A stretch of DNA of 64,000 bases from Streptomyces torulosus (GCF_001419765.1 NZ_LIRK01000262.1:1-64000), one strand, 5' to 3'; counted from the first letter of the stretch, positions 26,872 through 36,017 are shown. Notes: a model not told the origin generated them from the letters alone. Translations and numbers: made by a program.

Positions 26872-26961
26872 AGTGCGTTGTGGCAAACCGGATCTCGTTC
26901 GAAGCCTGCGGCGCGGGTGATCATTCGGACAGGAATGCCAATGTGGTTGCGGGCATGAAAG
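26872..26961 (+). mobile_element. TnpB (IS200/IS605-type) 3'-end relic, copy 1
   Basis: About 90 bp shared with 36,800-36,893. In frame it encodes RISFEACGAGDHSDRNA, which resembles the zinc-ribbon end of TnpB proteins (CxxCG...DHADxNAA), with the paired cysteines partly lost. No longer TnpB frame is visible. It lies directly upstream of the IS5-type transposase. Confidence 0.5.
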
Positions 26962-26971
26962 AACGGGCCCC

Positions 26972-27850
26972 TTGGTAGTGACGCGGTTACGACACCAGCA
27001 CGACCAAGGAAGCCCGTTGCCTGATCAGTTGAGCAGTATCTCTGCGTCTGCGTCCACCGCGGTCACCCCTGGGTGTGACTGCTCCGTGCACCGGTTCGGC
27101 TCGATCGCGCCGGGACGGCGGGCAGGCTGCTATCCCAGTGACATGACGGATGCGGAATGGTCCGAGGTCCGCGCCGCGATGCCGGTGCCGGCCTGGCTCC
27201 TCAAGCGGGGCGGGCGTCCGGAGGAGTTCTGCCACCGCGAGATGCTCGACGCGGTGCGCTACCTCGTCGACAACGGCGTGAAGTGGACGGCTCTGCCGGT
27301 CGATTTCCCGTACTGGCGGGCGGTCTACGACTTCTTCCGCCGCTGGCGGTCCTACGGCTATGCGCGTGAACTGTACGAACGCCTGCGACGTTCGGCGAGG
27401 GATCGCGCAGGCCGCAACGCCGAGCCCAGTGGCGGGATCATCGACAGTCAGTCGGTGGACGCCTCCGAAACCGTCGGCGAGGACAGCCGCGGATACGACG
27501 GCGGCAAATCACGTGACGGGCGCAAGCGCCACATCCTGACCGACACCGAGGGCCTGCTCCTGGAAGTGACTGTGACCACGGCCGATGTGCACGACTCCAA
27601 GGCCGCCCCCGCACTGCTGGAGACATTCATGCAGCAGCCGGGCCGGCTGCTGAAGCTGGTGTGGGTCGACAGCGCCTACCAGGGTCGGGCGCTGGCGAAG
27701 GCGTTCGCCCGCCACGGCGTGCGCGTCGAGGTCGTACGCCGCTTGGACGGGCGGCGCGGATTTGTCGTACTGGCCCGCAGGCGGGTGGTGGAGCGCACGC
27801 TGAGCTGGCTGGCCCCCTCCCGCCGCCTCAACCGTGTCAACTCGCAGTAG
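26972..27850 (+). CDS. IS5-family DDE transposase, C-terminally truncated
   Basis: A 292-residue frame; the family-like part begins around 27,086-27,143 (PSDMTDAEWSEVRAAMP). Then come the RWRSYG and RLRRSARDRAGR region, first Asp in GGIIDSQSVDASE, GRKRHILTD, second Asp in VWVDSAYQG, and Glu in VVERTLSWL, so the DDE triad is present. IS5-type enzymes normally continue about 30 residues past RLNR (the DYERR...AII segment); here the frame ends at RLNRVNSQ. The element has lost its right end, and an unrelated gene follows, so it is probably immobile. Confidence 0.75.
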   Translation: MVVTRLRHQHDQGSPLPDQLSSISASASTAVTPGCDCSVHRFGSIAPGRRAGCYPSDMTDAEWSEVRAAMPVPAWLLKRGGRPEEFCHREMLDAVRYLVDNGVKWTALPVDFPYWRAVYDFFRRWRSYGYARELYERLRRSARDRAGRNAEPSGGIIDSQSVDASETVGEDSRGYDGGKSRDGRKRHILTDTEGLLLEVTVTTADVHDSKAAPALLETFMQQPGRLLKLVWVDSAYQGRALAKAFARHGVRVEVVRRLDGRRGFVVLARRRVVERTLSWLAPSRRLNRVNSQ

Positions 27851-28037
27851 TGCTCGAAGCATGACCGGGCACACCAGGACGGACAACGGCGGGGTTTCCG
27901 CCCACTGTGTGCAACGGGATCCTTTGGTGGTTGTTGTCCTTCCGGCATTGAGGGCTGGGTTTCCGCTGGTCAAGCATGGGGTCGGGGGTCTCGGGGAGTG
28001 GTGACGTGTCGAGTCGTCGCTCAGGTGGAGGTCGGGG

Positions 28038-28655
28038 ATGCCGTCGGTCGTGGGGCTGCTGGAACAGCGTGAGCTGACCGCTCGCCGTCGCATGGACGAG
28101 CTGCGGGAGGAGGCCGACCGCATCCAGGCTGAGCTGGTCGTGGTCGAGCGGGAGTGGAACGAGTGGGTCATCGCCCGCTCGCGTGTCGGCGAGGTCCTGG
28201 CCCCCGGCGATGACGAGGCCTGCGAGGAGCGGTCGGATCGCGGTGATCTGCCGGCAGCGCCCGGGACCTCGGGGGCCGCGAAGCCGAAATCGGTGGTACC
28301 GATGTGGCGTGCGGGACTGGTCTGGTCGGCACTGTCGGCGGACTACCAGCGGATCCTTCAGGTTCTCGCGGACCGGAACCGTCTCGGTCAAGGACCGTTG
28401 ACCTGCCAGGAGATGGCCGCCTGCTTCGGCCTGGACCCGGTGCCCGCGAAGATCGAGGCGTTGCGGTCGAAGGCGAAGCGGCTGGTGGCCCGGGGCTGGC
28501 TGGTCGAGTCGGCGCCGGGCCGGTTCACGCCCGCGAAGAGCGTGGCCGGGCCAGGCGGCGGGTCAAAGGAGAGCGGCCCTGTTGGACCGTTCTTCCCCCT
28601 TCCCCGTCTATCCGACGAAGGAGCTGGTCAAGCGGCTCCAAGCGGGCAGATGTGA
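28038..28655 (+). CDS. Coiled-coil/HTH protein interrupted by intron sequence
   Basis: A 205-residue frame. An N-terminal coiled coil (RELTARRRMDELREEADRI) is followed by an acidic linker. A winged-helix-like domain comes next (LTCQEMAACFGLDPVPAKIE, then RSKAKRLVARGWL). This architecture is common beside transposase genes in Streptomyces, where it may be a passenger or regulator of an IS. Here the last ~35 residues after VAGPGGGS are read from the inserted group II intron maturase region in another frame, so the natural C-terminus has been replaced. Family function unknown to me. Confidence 0.55.
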   Translation: MPSVVGLLEQRELTARRRMDELREEADRIQAELVVVEREWNEWVIARSRVGEVLAPGDDEACEERSDRGDLPAAPGTSGAAKPKSVVPMWRAGLVWSALSADYQRILQVLADRNRLGQGPLTCQEMAACFGLDPVPAKIEALRSKAKRLVARGWLVESAPGRFTPAKSVAGPGGGSKESGPVGPFFPLPRLSDEGAGQAAPSGQM

Positions 28656-28849
28656 GCTGTGTCAGCAGGCGGATACGAATGTGGAAGTCCATCACGTCCG
28701 CCAGCTGGCCGATCTCGAACGGGCCGGGGACCCACCACCGGAATGGGTACGGATCATGAGTCTCCAAGCGCCGCAAATCCCTTGTGGTCTGCGGAGCTTG
28801 TCATGACGGTATCCACGGGAGGCGGGCCGCAGAAACGCTCACGTTGTAG
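28594..28849 (+). pseudogene. 3' fragment of a group II intron maturase (HNH end)
   Basis: The frame reads TKELVKRLQAGRCELC, then VEVHHVRQLADLERAG and PEWVRIM. A one-base shift near 28,758 is needed to continue with RRKSLVVCGACHDGIHGRRA to a TAG at 28,847-28,849. CxxC...HH...CxxCH is the HNH endonuclease end of bacterial intron-encoded reverse transcriptases. The reverse transcriptase and maturase domains are missing, so only the tail survives. Confidence 0.75.
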
Positions 28850-28857
28850 TCACTGGA

Positions 28858-28948
28858 GAGCCGCGATGCCCGGAAACGGGCATGTCCGGTTCGGAGGGAG
28901 ACCATGCGGAAAAGGGCCAGCTCACAGCTGGTACCTCGCCGCGTGGTC
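28858..28948 (+). ncRNA. Group II intron domains V and VI (3' end of intron)
   Basis: Domain V is intact at 28,858-28,892: GAGCCG pairs with CGGTTC, and inside it ATGCCCG pairs with CGGGCAT across a GAAA tetraloop. The AGC catalytic triad is present at 28,859-28,861. Domain VI follows: GACCATGCGG (28,900-28,909) pairs with CCGCGTGGTC (28,939-28,948). The intron boundary should lie just after 28,948. With no 5' domains nearby this is a 5'-truncated intron remnant. Confidence 0.75.
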
Positions 28949-29180
28949 GCTGGGGACTCACCGGCGCCGAAGCAGTGCTGAAGAATTCGAGGCCGTCATG
29001 ACCACACCGGCCCCACAGGCCGCGTGACCGAACCTGTCACCCAAACCTGCAGCAGACCCAAGAGCATGCGATCCGCCGTTGCATGAAGACCGCGTGATGC
29101 GGCAGCCGCGCATCGCATACTTTGACTGTACTCTCCGCATTACAGTCAAAGAATTTTCCACTTCTGCCGACGCTGGCGCG
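28949..29180. terminator. Gap with terminator hairpin for the amidohydrolase gene
   Basis: No gene. A perfect 10-bp inverted repeat (TTTGACTGTA at 29,121-29,130; TACAGTCAAA at 29,141-29,150) lies 30 bp past the stop of the leftward amidohydrolase gene and is its likely terminator. Confidence 0.55.
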
Positions 29181-30305
29181 TCACTTCACGGGCACTTTTA
29201 TTCCAAACAGTTTTTCCGCATTTCGGAACGCAATTTTTTCCTTGGCTTCGCGTGGTAAATCGACTCCGCGGAACCAGTCGGTCTGCTCCTTTATGTCCGC
29301 GAACGGGTAGTCGGTTGCGAACATCACTCGATCCACGCTTATGTACTTCAGCAGGAGATCGAGCAGTTCGGTCTGGGGGAATGCGCTGGTTGTGACCCAG
29401 AAGTTGTCCTGGAAGTATTGCCCGATGGGCTTCTCGAGCGAGTCTTTGGTCGGCTCGCCCATGTCATTGACGATCCGCTCGTAGTAGAAGGGAAGACCTT
29501 CGCCCATGTGGCCGATGATGATTTTCAGTTTGGGGAATCTGTCGAAAACCCCGTACGCGATCATCCGAATGCATTGAGTCAGCACCTCCTGGTGCCAGCC
29601 ATATCCAGACCCACTGAAGATGTAGTCTTGGTACTCTTCCGTGTATTTAGACCGTGTGGTGCTGTAGTAGATCTTGAAGACCTCGTCAGCTGGATAGCCG
29701 GGATGCAGGTAGATCGGCACATCGAGAGCAACGGCACGTGCCAGCACAGGCTCGAAATCGGGATGATCGAGATACTTCTTCGCGATGTGTCCGTTGGTCA
29801 GTGCGCCCAAGAAGCCATCTTCCCGAACCGAGCGTTCCAGTTCGTCCGCCGCCGCCTCCGGGCTCTGTAAGGGCAAGGTGGCGAAAGCCTTGAAGCGGCC
29901 CGGATATTTGGCGATTGGCCCGTCTACGAGTTGCCGGTTAAGACGATAGGCAAGGTCGATGCCCCTTTGCCCAGGGACATTTTGTACGGAGGGTGTATGA
30001 GCAGAGAGGATTTGAACGTTGAGTCCCCCCGCATCCATATCGCCGATGCGGCGTTGGCCTAGATCCGAAAGACCAGTTTCCTCAAGGAACGCTATGTGAT
30101 CCTGATTGATGGAGTTCAGCTTCAACAACGTGGGAGTCGTAAAGGTCTCCTCCGTGCCGATGAAGGGCAGGTCCCGGTCTCGCAATGCAATGTCCGGAGT
30201 CTTGTTCCCGTCCGCTGCCGAAACGGCGGCATACGCGGACACGCCGGCACCAGCGCCAAGTGCCGTGGCAGCGGCTAGAAAGCCGCGACGTCCCATAGAC
30301 TTCAT
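29181..30305 (-). CDS. Exported amidohydrolase-2 family protein (ACMSD/resorcylate decarboxylase-like)
   Basis: A 374-residue protein with a Tat-type signal (MGRRGFLAAATALGAGAGVSAYA). The body follows the metal-dependent amidohydrolase-2 fold used by ACMSD and gamma-resorcylate-type decarboxylases. Visible elements are YLHPGYP (metal His), IIGHMGEGLPFYYERI (His) and MFATDYPFAD (metal Asp). The N-terminal metal motif is odd: relatives have EEHF, here residues 52-55 read EETF, so one histidine ligand is missing and catalysis may be changed. Base composition is clearly less GC-rich than the flanks, which suggests recent transfer. No partner gene is adjacent. Confidence 0.75.
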   Translation of the reverse strand: MKSMGRRGFLAAATALGAGAGVSAYAAVSAADGNKTPDIALRDRDLPFIGTEETFTTPTLLKLNSINQDHIAFLEETGLSDLGQRRIGDMDAGGLNVQILSAHTPSVQNVPGQRGIDLAYRLNRQLVDGPIAKYPGRFKAFATLPLQSPEAAADELERSVREDGFLGALTNGHIAKKYLDHPDFEPVLARAVALDVPIYLHPGYPADEVFKIYYSTTRSKYTEEYQDYIFSGSGYGWHQEVLTQCIRMIAYGVFDRFPKLKIIIGHMGEGLPFYYERIVNDMGEPTKDSLEKPIGQYFQDNFWVTTSAFPQTELLDLLLKYISVDRVMFATDYPFADIKEQTDWFRGVDLPREAKEKIAFRNAEKLFGIKVPVK

Positions 30306-30364
30306 GTCAGTCTCTCTTCAGGTGTTTGTGTGGTGTGGTATCCGTACGGCATCCGTCTGCGAGA

Positions 30365-30640
30365 TGCTTCAGTTCGACCCTTCGTCGTTACCAGACGCGC
30401 CCAGGTGTCCGCCCACGCCGCGTCCCCCGCTTCGACCTCGACGCCAGCCACGCAGGTCCCGCCGAAACACTGCCAGCCGAGACCAGGGGTCTTCGCGTCC
30501 TGCTCGCGCACCGCGGCAGCGCCGCCCGGCGGCACCCCGTACACGTCGGCGTGGTGCGCGATGGCAACGGTCTCCGGTGCGAATTGGGTCCCGGTCAGGA
30601 ACGCCGTCTCGGTCAGGCCCGGATCGCACTGTTGTCGGCG
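30365..30640 (-). pseudogene. Fragment resembling a copper type II monooxygenase-like protein
   Basis: On the minus strand one frame reads TETAFLTGTQFAPETVAIAHHADVYG with GLGWQCFGGT and AAWADTWARL (motifs quoted separately). These resemble a Streptomyces monooxygenase family with a HH copper-type site. No start or full length is present and neighbouring frames are broken. The assignment is tentative. Confidence 0.35.
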
Positions 30641-30711
30641 TGCGACCCGCGGGCGGCGACAGGGAACGCCGTCGCCAGCGCCCTGGTGGCCGCCCCGAAC
30701 CTCAACCGCCC

Positions 30712-30835
30712 GGGCGGCGCTTTCCCTGACGGCGCTGCGTCGACTGCCATCACTCGCCTCCTACATACGGGTTGCATCGCTTATCTGGATGCCTACTTCC
30801 TACCGAGCGAACCTGAGACGAACGTTAGAACCCGT
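30712..30835 (-). repeat. Inverted copy of the MMPL gene leader
   Basis: Read on the minus strand, about 115 bp match 32,127-32,245 at roughly 90% identity, including a GTATGTAGGAGG ribosome site and the first codons ATGGCAGTCGACGCAGC. Here the frame continues only 46 codons into unrelated sequence. The two copies face each other across 1.3 kb. Confidence 0.6.
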
Positions 30836-30893
30836 CCTTAAACCGTCGCGGTGCAGAGGCCGGACGGATGCTCGACGGCCGACGCTGTCGCAT

Positions 30894-31148
30894 ATGGCTC
30901 TCCACGCCCACTACCCGCTGATCGCCTTCGTTGGAGAGCGGCTCTTCGTCTATCGGACCGAGTTCGTCGCCCCACCCTCCTGGGCCGCCGCCCTCGGAAG
31001 TTTCGGCTTCACTCTCTTGACTGCGGCGGAACTCCTGTCCTCGCTGGAGGACGCAGACACTTCAGCTCTGTCCAAGGCGGAGTGGCGCCAGATCAAGCAC
31101 TGGCAGCCCGCGACTCTTGACGCGGCGATCTTCAACTCGTGGGACTGA
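30894..31148 (+). CDS. Small conserved hypothetical protein
   Basis: An 84-residue frame from ATG 30,894. It has a compact, ordinary composition (MALHAHYPLIAFVGERLFVY, then SWAAALGSFGFTLLTAAELL, and QIKHWQPATLDAAIFNSWD at the end). I have the impression of similar short proteins in other actinomycetes, starting MxLHAHYPLIA and ending in FNSWD, but I cannot name a function. No ribosome site is clear. It is flanked by decayed sequence, yet shows no internal stop, so it may be an intact survivor. Confidence 0.5.
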   Translation: MALHAHYPLIAFVGERLFVYRTEFVAPPSWAAALGSFGFTLLTAAELLSSLEDADTSALSKAEWRQIKHWQPATLDAAIFNSWD

Positions 31149-31389
31149 CGGGTCACTCAACCTGCGATGGCACGCGTTCAAGGTCCGGTGGCGCAGGACC
31201 ACCGTTCCACTCGTCGGCGCGTACACCGAGGCCCGGCGCTCCAACAGAGACGTCATGCCAAGTGCCGTTGTGGAGGCTGCCGTTCGCCTGCCAGGCGGGC
31301 GATACGTCCCCCACCGTGATCGTGTGTCTGCACCGCCTGCGCCCCCGCCGCCGACAGGGCCTCCGCCTCCGAACCGATGGCAACGGGCG

Positions 31390-31672
31390 CGGGCGCGATG
31401 GGCCGACCGGCACGCTCTGCCAGGCCTCGGGTGGACCCGGTCCCACGCCTGGGTTTCGGCCTTGCCGTAGTTGGTGGTGTCGGTGACGGTGGTGATCGCC
31501 GCCTCGGGTCAGGTCTCGGGGTTGGCGAAGCGGAACTCCTTGCCGTGCTTCGGCGGTCGCCCGCCCTGGGGACAGGCCAGGGCGTACTCCTTGATCGAGG
31601 GCTTCGGCAGCCGCATCACCCGGTCGCTGCGGATCCGCCCCACCAGCCCGACAGGAGCCCTGATGCGACCCG
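31390..31672 (-). pseudogene. DDE transposase fragment with an in-frame stop
   Basis: On the minus strand the sequence reads VGRIRSDRVMRLPKPSIKEY, then GGRPPKHGKEFRFANPET, then a TGA (31,509-31,511) where relatives have Trp, then AAITTVTDTTNYGKAETQAW and DRVHPR. This is the core of a transposase common in Streptomyces. Both ends are missing. Confidence 0.6.
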
Positions 31673-31694
31673 GCCCGCAGGAGGGCGCTGTGGG

Positions 31695-32122
31695 AGATGT
31701 TCTCCGACCTGATGGACCTCGACGACGCCCACCGGTACGTCGCCGACCCGCTCGCCGGCATGGACGCCCGGTACGACCTGGGCGACGACCACCGGTTCGT
31801 CGCCACCCTGTGCCCGGACATGAAGTTGACGCTAGAGCGGCCCGACCCGGACGTCGTCACCGCGGTGAACCGGTCGGCGGACCTGCTGCGTGAGGGGTGT
31901 GGGCCCCTGCTCGACCTCGTCGACCGTGTGGAGGCCCGCGACGCCGCGGCCGCGTGGAGCGGACGGGTCAACACCGTCACCGCCCGCTCGGGCCGGGTGG
32001 ACGTCGATGCGTTGCTCATCCGGCCCGACGGCCTCGTCGCCTGGGCCTTGCCCACCGGGCAGGACCTCGACGCCACCACGCTGGTGCGTGCGCTGGGCAC
32101 ATGGTTCGGCCGACCGGTCTGA
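31695..32122 (+). pseudogene. C-terminal fragment of a FAD-dependent aromatic hydroxylase
   Basis: About 140 codons: MFSDLMDLDDAHRYVADPLA, then ARYDLGDDHRFVATLCPDM, then VDALLIRPDGLVAWALP and ALGTWFG. This is the thioredoxin-like C-terminal domain of FAD monooxygenases such as polyketide or rifampicin hydroxylases. The FAD- and substrate-binding domains (about 380 residues) are absent upstream, where transposase debris lies instead. Confidence 0.65.
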
Positions 32123-32126
32123 GCAC

Positions 32127-32245
32127 CGCATTAACAGTCGTCTCAGGTTCGCTCCGTAGGAAGTCGGCATCCAGATGAGCGATGCAACCCGTATGTAGGA
32201 GGCTAGTGATGGCAGTCGACGCAGCGCCGTCCGGGGGAGCGCCGG
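32127..32245 (+). repeat. MMPL gene leader, direct partner of the inverted copy at 30,712-30,835
   Basis: Covers the 80-bp leader, the AGGAGG ribosome site and the first ~12 codons of the MMPL gene. Similarity ends soon after the start codon, so the shared unit is mainly regulatory sequence. Confidence 0.6.
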
Positions 32246-34359
32246 GGGGCCGGTTGGCGGGCCGGTGGGTGCCGTGGTTGGTGATTGGTTTGTGGTTGGT
32301 GCTGGCGGCGTTCATGGTGCCGCTGAGCGGAAAGTTGAGTTCGGTCACCACCGACAGCGCCGTGGACACCCTGCCGGCCGGTGCCGAGTCCACCAAGGTG
32401 GCAGCGCTGGACGACCGTCTCCCCGGCGGTGAGGACAGCACGTTCGTCTTCGTGTACCACCGGGCCGGCGGCATGACCGACGCCGACCGCGCGACGGTCG
32501 AGCGCCACTACGACACCCTTGCCAAGCGGTACCCGACGAAGGCGACGGCTGCGGTCGGCGAGGACGACGAGGGCTCACCGACGAGCCTCTCCACCGACCG
32601 CAAAGCAATGACGTTCACCCTCGAGGTGAGCACGGCCTACGGCCCACCGGAGGAGATCGTCGGCCCGTTGCGTGACGCCGCGAAGGACCGCCCCTCCGGT
32701 CTGGAACTGGACGTGACCGGCCCGGGCGCGATCGACGGCGACATGGATGCCGTCTTCGACGGCATCGACGTGCAGGTCCTCCTCACCACCATCGTCGTCG
32801 TCACGCTCCTGCTGATCCTCACCTACCGCAGCCCGGTGTTGTGGATCATCCCGCTGGTGGCCGTCGGCGCGGCCGCACTGACCTCGATGGGGACCGTCTA
32901 CCTGCTCGTCAAGGGCTTCGGCATCGTGGTCAACGACCAGAACTCGGCGCTGCTGACGATCCTGGTGTTCGGCGTTGGCACGGACTACGCGCTGTTGCTC
33001 ATCGCTCGATATCGGGAGGCACTGCACCACCATGAGAGCGTCCGGGTCGCGATGGTTCAAGCGCTACGCGGCGCGGCGCCGGCCATCGTCGCGTCCGCGG
33101 CCACCGTGGTCGCCGGCCTGCTCTGCCTGCTCGTCGCGGACCTGAACAGCACCAGCGGGTTGGGTCCGATCGGTGCGGCCGGCATCCTGTGCGCGCTGGT
33201 GGCCATGCTGACGCTGTTCCCGGCGGTGCTCGTGGTGCTCGGCAGGAGGATCTTCTGGCCGGCCATCCCGCGGTTCAGCACGGCCGTGGTGGAGAAGCCG
33301 GGGCTGTGGGGACGGCTCGGCACCGCAATCAGCCGCCGCCGGTGGTTGGCGACGCTCGGCTCGCTCGGATCCCTCGGCGTGCTCGCCCTCGGGCTGGCGG
33401 GCAACACCGGCGCCCTGCGGGAGCAGGACCAGTTCCTCTCCGCGCCGGAGTCGGTCACCGGCTTCACCGTTCTCCGCCAGCACTTCCCGGAGCTCGGCGG
33501 CCAGCCGATGGAGATCTTCACACGGCCGGCGCACCAGGAGCGGGTGCTCGACGTCGTCAAGGACACTCGCGGTGTGGCCCTGGCCATCCCGGAGCAGACC
33601 AGCGGTGGCTGGGCCAACATCTCCGTGTTCCCGAAGGACGCGCCGGACACCGCCGCGGAGTACGACACGATCAAGCGGGTGCGCACCGCCGTGCACGCGG
33701 TGAGCGGGGCGGAGGCGATCGTCGGCGGGCCGAGTGCGGAGAACCTCGACACCGAGGTGACCACCAAGCGCGACGAGAAGCTGGTGATCCCGCTGGTGCT
33801 CGCCGTCGTCCTGATCGTCCTCGGACTGCTGCTGCGCGCGATCCTGGCCCCGCTGGTCCTGATGACCACCGTCATCGTCTCATTCGCCGCAGCCTTCGGC
33901 GGCAGCGTGTTCGTCTTCGACACGATCCTCGGGTTCAAGGGCATCGACTATTCGGTGCCGCTGCTGGCATTCCTGTTCCTGGTGGCGCTCGGCGTCGACT
34001 ACAACATCTTCCTGACCAGCCGGGCCCGGGAGGAGACCGTGCGTCTCGGCACCAGAGAGGGCATGCTCAAAGCCCTCTCGGCCACCGGTGGCGTCATCAC
34101 CTCGGCAGGCCTGGTCCTGGCGGCCACGTTCGGGGTCCTCGTCACACTTCCGCTGGTGATGCTGGTCGAGGTCGGGTTCCTGGTGGCCTTCGGCGTGCTG
34201 CTCGACGCCCTGCTGGTGCGGTCGGTCCTGGTGCCCGCCCTCACCTTGCTGATCGGCCGCCGGATGTGGTGGCCGAGCCGGCTGTCCCGTCCAGCGGCAA
34301 AGCTGCCGGACGGTCAACAGCCGCTCGCCGACGAGGAGGAGCCCGCGCTGCAACGGTGA
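32209..34359 (+). CDS. MMPL-family RND-type membrane transporter
   Basis: I choose ATG 32,209, six bases after AGGAGG (32,197-32,202); 716 residues. It has the MMPL plan: a first membrane helix (VPWLVIGLWLVLAAFMVPL), a large external domain, a block of membrane helices with FGVGTDYALLLIARYRE, a second external domain, and a second block with GVDYNIFLTSRAREE. The two GxDY motifs are the proton-relay signature. Such pumps export lipids, antibiotics or siderophores in actinomycetes; the substrate is not visible here. It is convergent with a two-component system that may regulate it. Confidence 0.88.
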   Translation: MAVDAAPSGGAPGGRLAGRWVPWLVIGLWLVLAAFMVPLSGKLSSVTTDSAVDTLPAGAESTKVAALDDRLPGGEDSTFVFVYHRAGGMTDADRATVERHYDTLAKRYPTKATAAVGEDDEGSPTSLSTDRKAMTFTLEVSTAYGPPEEIVGPLRDAAKDRPSGLELDVTGPGAIDGDMDAVFDGIDVQVLLTTIVVVTLLLILTYRSPVLWIIPLVAVGAAALTSMGTVYLLVKGFGIVVNDQNSALLTILVFGVGTDYALLLIARYREALHHHESVRVAMVQALRGAAPAIVASAATVVAGLLCLLVADLNSTSGLGPIGAAGILCALVAMLTLFPAVLVVLGRRIFWPAIPRFSTAVVEKPGLWGRLGTAISRRRWLATLGSLGSLGVLALGLAGNTGALREQDQFLSAPESVTGFTVLRQHFPELGGQPMEIFTRPAHQERVLDVVKDTRGVALAIPEQTSGGWANISVFPKDAPDTAAEYDTIKRVRTAVHAVSGAEAIVGGPSAENLDTEVTTKRDEKLVIPLVLAVVLIVLGLLLRAILAPLVLMTTVIVSFAAAFGGSVFVFDTILGFKGIDYSVPLLAFLFLVALGVDYNIFLTSRAREETVRLGTREGMLKALSATGGVITSAGLVLAATFGVLVTLPLVMLVEVGFLVAFGVLLDALLVRSVLVPALTLLIGRRMWWPSRLSRPAAKLPDGQQPLADEEEPALQR

Positions 34360-34376
34360 GCGCGGCGGCACGGACG

Positions 34377-34412
34377 AGATCCGGGACGGGGACCCAGGCC
34401 CGCCCCGGATCT
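34377..34412. terminator. Terminator between the MMPL gene and the kinase gene
   Basis: AGATCCGGG (34,377-34,385) pairs with CCCGGATCT (34,404-34,412), with extra GC pairs inside, followed by TTGAT. It starts 18 bp past the MMPL stop. The rest of the 34,413-34,565 gap holds no gene. Confidence 0.6.
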
Positions 34413-34565
34413 TTGATGGGGCTCGACGGCCGCCGCCCTTTGGGCCTACGCCGTGCGGCCGGGGCTGGGGTCGGCGCACCGCGGTGTCCTGCCTTGACGG
34501 TGAGCCGCGCGGGGCCATGCCCGAGGGCCGCCGTCCCTTGTCCCGCGCCGCGCCGCCGGGGCGGG

Positions 34566-36017
34566 TCAACACGCCGCGGTGTCCTCCCCGGTGGTGAGCC
34601 GCGCGGGCGGGGCGGGCGGGGCCGCGGCCGGAAGGTCGATGCGAAGCAGCGCACCACCGCGTGCGGAGCGGGCGACGCTGGCCCGGCCGCCGTGGGCGTC
34701 GACGACCCGCTGCACGATCGACAGCCCCAGACCGGATCCCGGCAACGCCCGGGCGCTGTCGGCACGGTAGAACCGGTCGAACACCCGCGGTACGTCGGCG
34801 GCGTCGATGCCCGGCCCGGCGTCGTCGACCTCGAGCACCACCGACGCGTCCTCGGCACGGAGCCGGACCTGGACCGGCTGGTCCGCGGGGGACCACTTGC
34901 CAGCGTTGTCGATGAGGTTGAGCACCGCCCGCTCGAGCGCAGCGGGACGCCCGCTCACCCACACGGAGGTCACGTCGAGCGCGACCTCGACGTCGGGCGT
35001 GCGGGAACGTGCCCGGGTCGCGGCGGCCGCCACCACGTCGGCGAGGTCGAGCAGCTCGGTGTTCTCGTCGCTGACGTCACCGCGCGCCAGGTCGGTCAGC
35101 TCGGCGACAAGGGTGCTCAACTCGGCCACCTGGGCGCCGAGATCGGTCAGCAGCCGGGTCCGGCTCTCCGCCGGCAGTGCGCTGTCCAGGGTGCCGCGCC
35201 GATCGAGCCGGATCAGCAGCTCGACGTTGAGGCGCAGGCTGGTGAGCGGGGTCTTGAGCTCGTGGGCGGCGTCCTCGGCGAGCAGCCGCTGGGCCCGCCG
35301 GGAGTCCCGGAGCGCGGCGAGCATGTCGTTGATCGACTGGATCAGCCGCCGGATCTCCCCACCGCCCTCATCCGGGATGCCGGCGTCGAGATCCCGGGTG
35401 TGCGCGACACGTACCGCGGCGGCGGTCAGCCGGTCGATCGGTGCCAGCCCGGTCCGCGCCACGGTCCGCCCGACAAGGGCGCCGCCCACCACGCAGAACA
35501 GCCCGATCAGCAGCATGCCGAACCCGAACTGGTTGATCGGGCTGTCGTCGGCGACCTGGGCCACCTGGACCGCGCCGTCGCCCGCCCGCAGCGTGTAGAT
35601 GAGGTAGCCGTCCTCGTCGCTGTCGTCCGACTCCATCAGGTCGGCCGACGCGCCCTGCGCCACGCGCCCGGCGTGCTCGCTGACGGGGGGCAGGGCGGGT
35701 TGGCCGGCCGGCGTCCGGGTCGAGCCGTCGGGCAGGATGACCCGCACCAGCCGACCGGATCCGGGATACGGCGGTAGCTGGACCTGCGCCAGACCGGCGC
35801 GCTGCGCGTTCGTCGCCAGGACGCGGGAGTCGGCGCGCAGCTGATTCTTGGCGCTGTCCTGCAGCTCCCAGCCCAGTAGTTGGCTGGCCACCTGGAAGGC
35901 CACGAACACGCTGACCGCGATGGCCGTCGCCGCGATCACCGTCAGCCTGCTCCGCAGGGACCGCCGGCGCCACCATCGGGTCAGCCGGCGCGGTTCCCGG
36001 CTGGTGGGCCTGCTCAC
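34566..36017 (-). CDS. Sensor histidine kinase
   Basis: A 483-residue membrane kinase. Two membrane helices (about 24-46 and 163-183) flank an extracytoplasmic domain of ~115 residues with an acidic patch (ESDDSDEDG). A HAMP segment follows ([20 protein letters not shown]). The phosphoacceptor is His252 in [12 protein letters not shown]. The HATPase has the N box [10 protein letters not shown]1 DDAGPGI and G2 GSGLGLSIV. All key residues are present. It starts at a GTG overlapping the response regulator stop (GTGA). The signal is unknown; MMPL pump regulation is possible from position. Confidence 0.9.
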   Translation of the reverse strand: MSRPTSREPRRLTRWWRRRSLRSRLTVIAATAIAVSVFVAFQVASQLLGWELQDSAKNQLRADSRVLATNAQRAGLAQVQLPPYPGSGRLVRVILPDGSTRTPAGQPALPPVSEHAGRVAQGASADLMESDDSDEDGYLIYTLRAGDGAVQVAQVADDSPINQFGFGMLLIGLFCVVGGALVGRTVARTGLAPIDRLTAAAVRVAHTRDLDAGIPDEGGGEIRRLIQSINDMLAALRDSRRAQRLLAEDAAHELKTPLTSLRLNVELLIRLDRRGTLDSALPAESRTRLLTDLGAQVAELSTLVAELTDLARGDVSDENTELLDLADVVAAAATRARSRTPDVEVALDVTSVWVSGRPAALERAVLNLIDNAGKWSPADQPVQVRLRAEDASVVLEVDDAGPGIDAADVPRVFDRFYRADSARALPGSGLGLSIVQRVVDAHGGRASVARSARGGALLRIDLPAAAPPAPPARLTTGEDTAAC

